A stretch of 64,000 nt of DNA, taken from the NCBI RefSeq assembly GCF_006175995.1, contig NZ_VDMB01000013.1, positions 1-64,000 on the forward strand, read 5' to 3'. This DNA comes from Desulfobotulus mexicanus (lineage in GTDB: Bacteria > Desulfobacterota > Desulfobacteria > Desulfobacterales > ASO4-4). The position numbers and the translations under genes were made by a program. Each line of letters starts with the position of its first letter. The stretch's first letter is position 1. A model generated the notes under the pieces. The model saw only the letters and a program-made list of their open reading frames with translations. It was not told the origin of the DNA and ran no database searches. Of this stretch, positions 61,781-64,000 are shown in pieces.

Positions 61781-62209
61781 ATGATGGTCATGCAGTGTTT
61801 TAAAAATAAAGGTGCGGATAAAATTATTTTATGTCTGCTTTTACTGTTTGTCGCCGTTGCCTGTGGACTTAAGGCTCCGCCCATGCCGCCCGGCGAGAAT
61901 ATGCCTGAGGCTCCTCTATCCTTTAAAGTAAGGCCGGAGACGGGGAGCTTTGTCTTATCCTGGGAAATTGAGGGACAAAGACCAGCAGGTTTCAGGATTT
62001 ACAGGGCAGCCATGCGGGAAGACGGATGCAGAGACTGCCCCCTTTCCTATACCCTGCTGGCTGTGCTGGGACCTGAAGCCCGGCGTTATGCCGACAAAGC
62101 AGATACGGCCCGCGTTTTTGTTTATGAGATCCGTCCCTTCATGAGGGGTGGGGCCGAAGGCCCTCCTGCCCGTTTGCAGACCCATGCAGGGGAGGAAGAT
62201 CATCCGTGA
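61781..62209 (+). CDS. small lipoprotein with FN3-like domain
   Basis: A 142-residue protein with a lipoprotein signal peptide (KIILCLLLLFVAVACG) whose lipobox VAVAC precedes CGLKAPPMPP, the start typical of LptM/YifL-like lipoproteins. The rest (about 45-130) looks like a single fibronectin type III-type beta sandwich (SFVLSWEIEGQRPAGFRIYR ... FVYEIRPF). Function is unknown; it may sit in the outer membrane. Its stop overlaps the folK start by 4 bases, indicating one operon. Confidence 0.85.
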   Translation: MMVMQCFKNKGADKIILCLLLLFVAVACGLKAPPMPPGENMPEAPLSFKVRPETGSFVLSWEIEGQRPAGFRIYRAAMREDGCRDCPLSYTLLAVLGPEARRYADKADTARVFVYEIRPFMRGGAEGPPARLQTHAGEEDHP

Positions 62210-62718
62210 ATGCAGCATGGATTTCTCTGGGAGCCAATCTAGGAGACCCTGTGATCAGTCTCCGGCAGGCTCTTGAAAAAATGCGGATTTTTGACGGAAT
62301 GCAGCTGGATGCGGTTTCTGATTTTTATAAAAGTGCGCCCGTGGATTATGAAGACCAGCCGGTTTTTGTCAATGCGGTGGCACGTATTCGGACCTGTCTT
62401 GAACCTGAACAACTTTTGGAAAATCTTTTTCATCTGCAAAAGCAGGGGGGACAGGGGGAAAAGGCATTTCGCTATGGTCCCCGTTTTCTGGATCTGGACC
62501 TTCTTTTATACGAAAACCGGGTCTGCAGGGATGAAAACCTTGAACTCCCCCATCCCCGAATGCACCTGCGTCGTTTTGTTCTTAAGCCCCTTTGTGATAT
62601 AAATCCTGATATGCGGCATCCTCTGTTGCATGAAACCATGGCGGATCTGTTGAAAAAGCTACCGGAAAACTCCCAGTGGGTGGAAAGGATACCATGCCCG
62701 GAATTATTGTTACCCTGA
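62206..62718 (+). CDS. folK: 2-amino-4-hydroxy-6-hydroxymethyldihydropteridine pyrophosphokinase
   Basis: A 170-residue HPPK of the folate pathway, which transfers pyrophosphate from ATP to 6-hydroxymethyl-dihydropterin. It has the SLGANLGDP opening, the family signature YGPRFLDLDLLLYENR (the two Asp bind Mg-ATP), and LPHPRMHLRRFVLKPLCDI. The start is a GTG overlapping the upstream lipoprotein stop. The next gene overlaps its 3' end by 25 bases. Other fol genes are not in the window. Confidence 0.96.
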   Translation: MNAAWISLGANLGDPVISLRQALEKMRIFDGMQLDAVSDFYKSAPVDYEDQPVFVNAVARIRTCLEPEQLLENLFHLQKQGGQGEKAFRYGPRFLDLDLLLYENRVCRDENLELPHPRMHLRRFVLKPLCDINPDMRHPLLHETMADLLKKLPENSQWVERIPCPELLLP

Positions 62719-62936
62719 TTCTGATTTATATTTTATGGAGACTTATAGTTGGTTTTTCACCCAAGGTCTCCGATGAGGTTCATGAGGAGCTTGTTCAGGA
62801 TCCTGTATGTGGTTTGTATCTCCCGAAAAGTGAAGCTCTGCTGGTGAAAAAGGGGGGGCATGAAGTGCATTTCTGCAGTGATAAATGCAAGGATCTGTTT
62901 CTCATAGAAGAGAAAAAAAATGATGAAAATCTTTGA
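62694..62936 (+). CDS. small membrane protein with YHS/TRASH-like metal domain
   Basis: An 80-residue protein with one N-terminal membrane segment (GIIVTLILIYILWRLIVGF) and a cysteine domain VQDPVCGLYLPKSEA ... HFCSDKCKDLF that matches the YHS/TRASH pattern (C-x19-22-C-x3-C) of metal sensors and metallochaperones. It may bind a transition metal. ATG 62694 with GGAAAGG upstream is chosen; a GTG 18 bases earlier is also in frame. It overlaps folK and probably ends that operon, before a hairpin terminator. Confidence 0.82.
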   Translation: MPGIIVTLILIYILWRLIVGFSPKVSDEVHEELVQDPVCGLYLPKSEALLVKKGGHEVHFCSDKCKDLFLIEEKKNDENL

Positions 62937-62997
62937 CTTGAAAAAATAACGAGCATGGAATTAATGAGTCTGATTACCATTATATTTCAGCCATAAC

Positions 62998-63029
62998 AAC
63001 CTGCCCCAGGAAAATTTTAGGGGCAGGTT
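62998..63029. terminator. hairpin terminator between the YHS gene and the helicase gene
   Basis: AACCTGCCCC and GGGGCAGGTT form a perfect 10-bp stem with a 12-base loop, followed on the plus strand by TTCAGGTTT. It lies between convergent genes and may terminate both. Confidence 0.7.
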
Positions 63030-63103
63030 TCAGGTTTACCAGCCTGTATTAGTGAAGGGTGCCCCTGCAACACAGGATCATCAAATACTTGTGGTCAGGC
63101 CCG

Positions 63104-64000
63104 TCATCTGTTTTTTGATTTTTTGTTTTTTATTCTTTTTTTTGCATCAAAGGCTTCCTGGGTCGCAATGAGTTCCTCAAGGGACTGTTCCTGGGAAAAC
63201 AAAAGGGTTTCGGTGTAGGTTGCCTTGTCCATGAAAAGCTGGGGAACGGGTTTTCCTATGAGCCTTTCAATGGATTCCAGCATCTCTTTTTCCTCCTGAC
63301 TGCAAAAGGAAATGGCCAGCCCCTTGTTCACTCCTCTGCCTGTACGGCCCACCCTGTGTACGTAGTTTTCCGCCACATCCGGAAGATCGTAATTTATGAC
63401 AACTTGCACATCGGGAATGTCTATGCCCCTTGCGGACACATCCGTTGCTATGAGCATTCGGCAGCGACCTGTTCTGAAGGATTGCATGGCATCCATACGC
63501 TCCTTCTGATCTTTATCTCCATGGATGAAAAGGGCAGGTATATCAACCCTGTCCATGGCCTTTGCCACCCTTTCTGCCCTGACCTTTGTACGGACAAAGA
63601 CCATTATTTTTTCTTCGGGATGCTCTTTTACGTAGCGCTCCAGAAAAAAGCGCTTGTCGTCCATTTCAACAAACATCACATGGTGGGAGACATTTTTGGA
63701 AACGGGATCTTCCGGGGAAATCTGTATGCGGATGGCCGAACTTTTGACCTGCGAAAAGGCCAGTTTCTTAATTTCCGGACCGATGGTGGCGGAAAAGAAA
63801 AGGGTCTGGTGTTTATGGGTTAGTTTTTTCTTGATTGCTTCAATGTCGCCTATGAAACCCAGATCCAGCATCCGATCCGCCTCGTCCAGTACCAGGGTGC
63901 GGATACGTTCCAGATCCAGAAAGCCCTGCTTGATCAGATCAAACATCCGGCCCGGAGTGGCCACCAGAATGTCGATGCCGTCCTGAAGTTTTTTAACCTG
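63104..64000 (-). CDS. DEAD-box RNA helicase, N-terminus outside the window
   Basis: The gene runs off the right edge; 298 residues of the C-terminal part are present. Motif Ib-like ATPGRMFDL, the DEAD box VLDEADRMLDLGF and SAT motif (FFSATIG) of the first RecA lobe are seen. The second lobe has IMVFVRTKVRAERVA, LIATDVSARGIDIP and VHRVGRTGR (motifs IV-VI). A basic tail KKRIKNKKSKNR ends it. These features fit RhlE-type helicases that act in ribosome assembly or RNA decay. The start codon is not in the window. Confidence 0.95.
   Translation of the reverse strand, partial: QVKKLQDGIDILVATPGRMFDLIKQGFLDLERIRTLVLDEADRMLDLGFIGDIEAIKKKLTHKHQTLFFSATIGPEIKKLAFSQVKSSAIRIQISPEDPVSKNVSHHVMFVEMDDKRFFLERYVKEHPEEKIMVFVRTKVRAERVAKAMDRVDIPALFIHGDKDQKERMDAMQSFRTGRCRMLIATDVSARGIDIPDVQVVINYDLPDVAENYVHRVGRTGRGVNKGLAISFCSQEEKEMLESIERLIGKPVPQLFMDKATYTETLLFSQEQSLEELIATQEAFDAKKRIKNKKSKNR

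Overview
The window looks like chromosome from a sulfate-reducing Desulfobacterota bacterium (Desulfobacterales-like). The evidence is an ahbC-hemB-ahbD operon for the siroheme-dependent heme route, a Pfa-type lipid synthase (KS-AT-3xACP-KR-DH plus PfaD), an ATP-binding P-loop/MCP/GGDEF signalling repertoire, and outer-membrane genes (FadL, LpxL, PagL-like). This assignment is inference from gene content; no rRNA or tRNA gene was seen.

Layout. 1-4.7 kb: a 5'-truncated DUF4105-type gene, a HicBA toxin-antitoxin pair, a gamma-carbonic anhydrase, and a tight GAF / kinase-fold / universal stress protein operon. 4.7-8.2 kb (minus strand): ahbC-hemB-ahbD. 8.5-13 kb: BCCT transporter, CBS/DUF294 nucleotidyltransferase-like protein and DnaQ-type exonuclease. 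13-21.7 kb: a CPA2 antiporter fused to a PTS EIIA domain, LysE exporter, PagL-like protein, YitT protein, PAS-GGDEF protein, an unknown exported protein, a GNAT and an MBL-fold hydrolase.

21.7-28.8 kb is accessory DNA. It holds a complete IS1-like element (24-bp terminal repeats, 8-bp target duplication) with a frame break in its transposase, followed by an integrase-less integron cassette array (CALIN) of four cassettes read on the minus strand. Three of the cassette genes look like, or could be, genome-defence genes: a PHP-domain/SMC-like ATPase, an Mrr-type restriction enzyme, and an unknown protein with an HHFHLG motif. The fourth is a small exported protein. The cassettes are recognised because each one begins and ends with its own pair of complementary 7-mer core sites. 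This is the most noteworthy system in the window.

29-38.3 kb: a likely operon pfaD - pfaA-like megasynthase - membrane-anchored alpha/beta hydrolase. It is a compact lipid/polyketide synthase locus without pfaB, pfaC or a phosphopantetheinyl transferase nearby. 38.5-48 kb: XerD, Xaa-Pro peptidase, a periplasmic binding protein, a methyltransferase / helical-domain protein / MinD-like ATPase set, a MerR regulator with a dyad operator, a 338-bp MITE-like palindromic element, an acyl-CoA dehydrogenase and an MFS transporter. 48-58 kb: FadL porin, lipoyl synthase, MATE exporter, MtfA-like peptidase, LpxL-like acyltransferase, a TPP enzyme and a chemoreceptor. 58.4-61.1 kb: a three-gene transposon (zinc-ribbon protein with a T7 frame break, DDE transposase, AAA ATPase). 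61.4-64 kb: HypA, a small lipoprotein, FolK, a YHS/TRASH-like protein, and the 3' part of a DEAD-box helicase running off the window edge.
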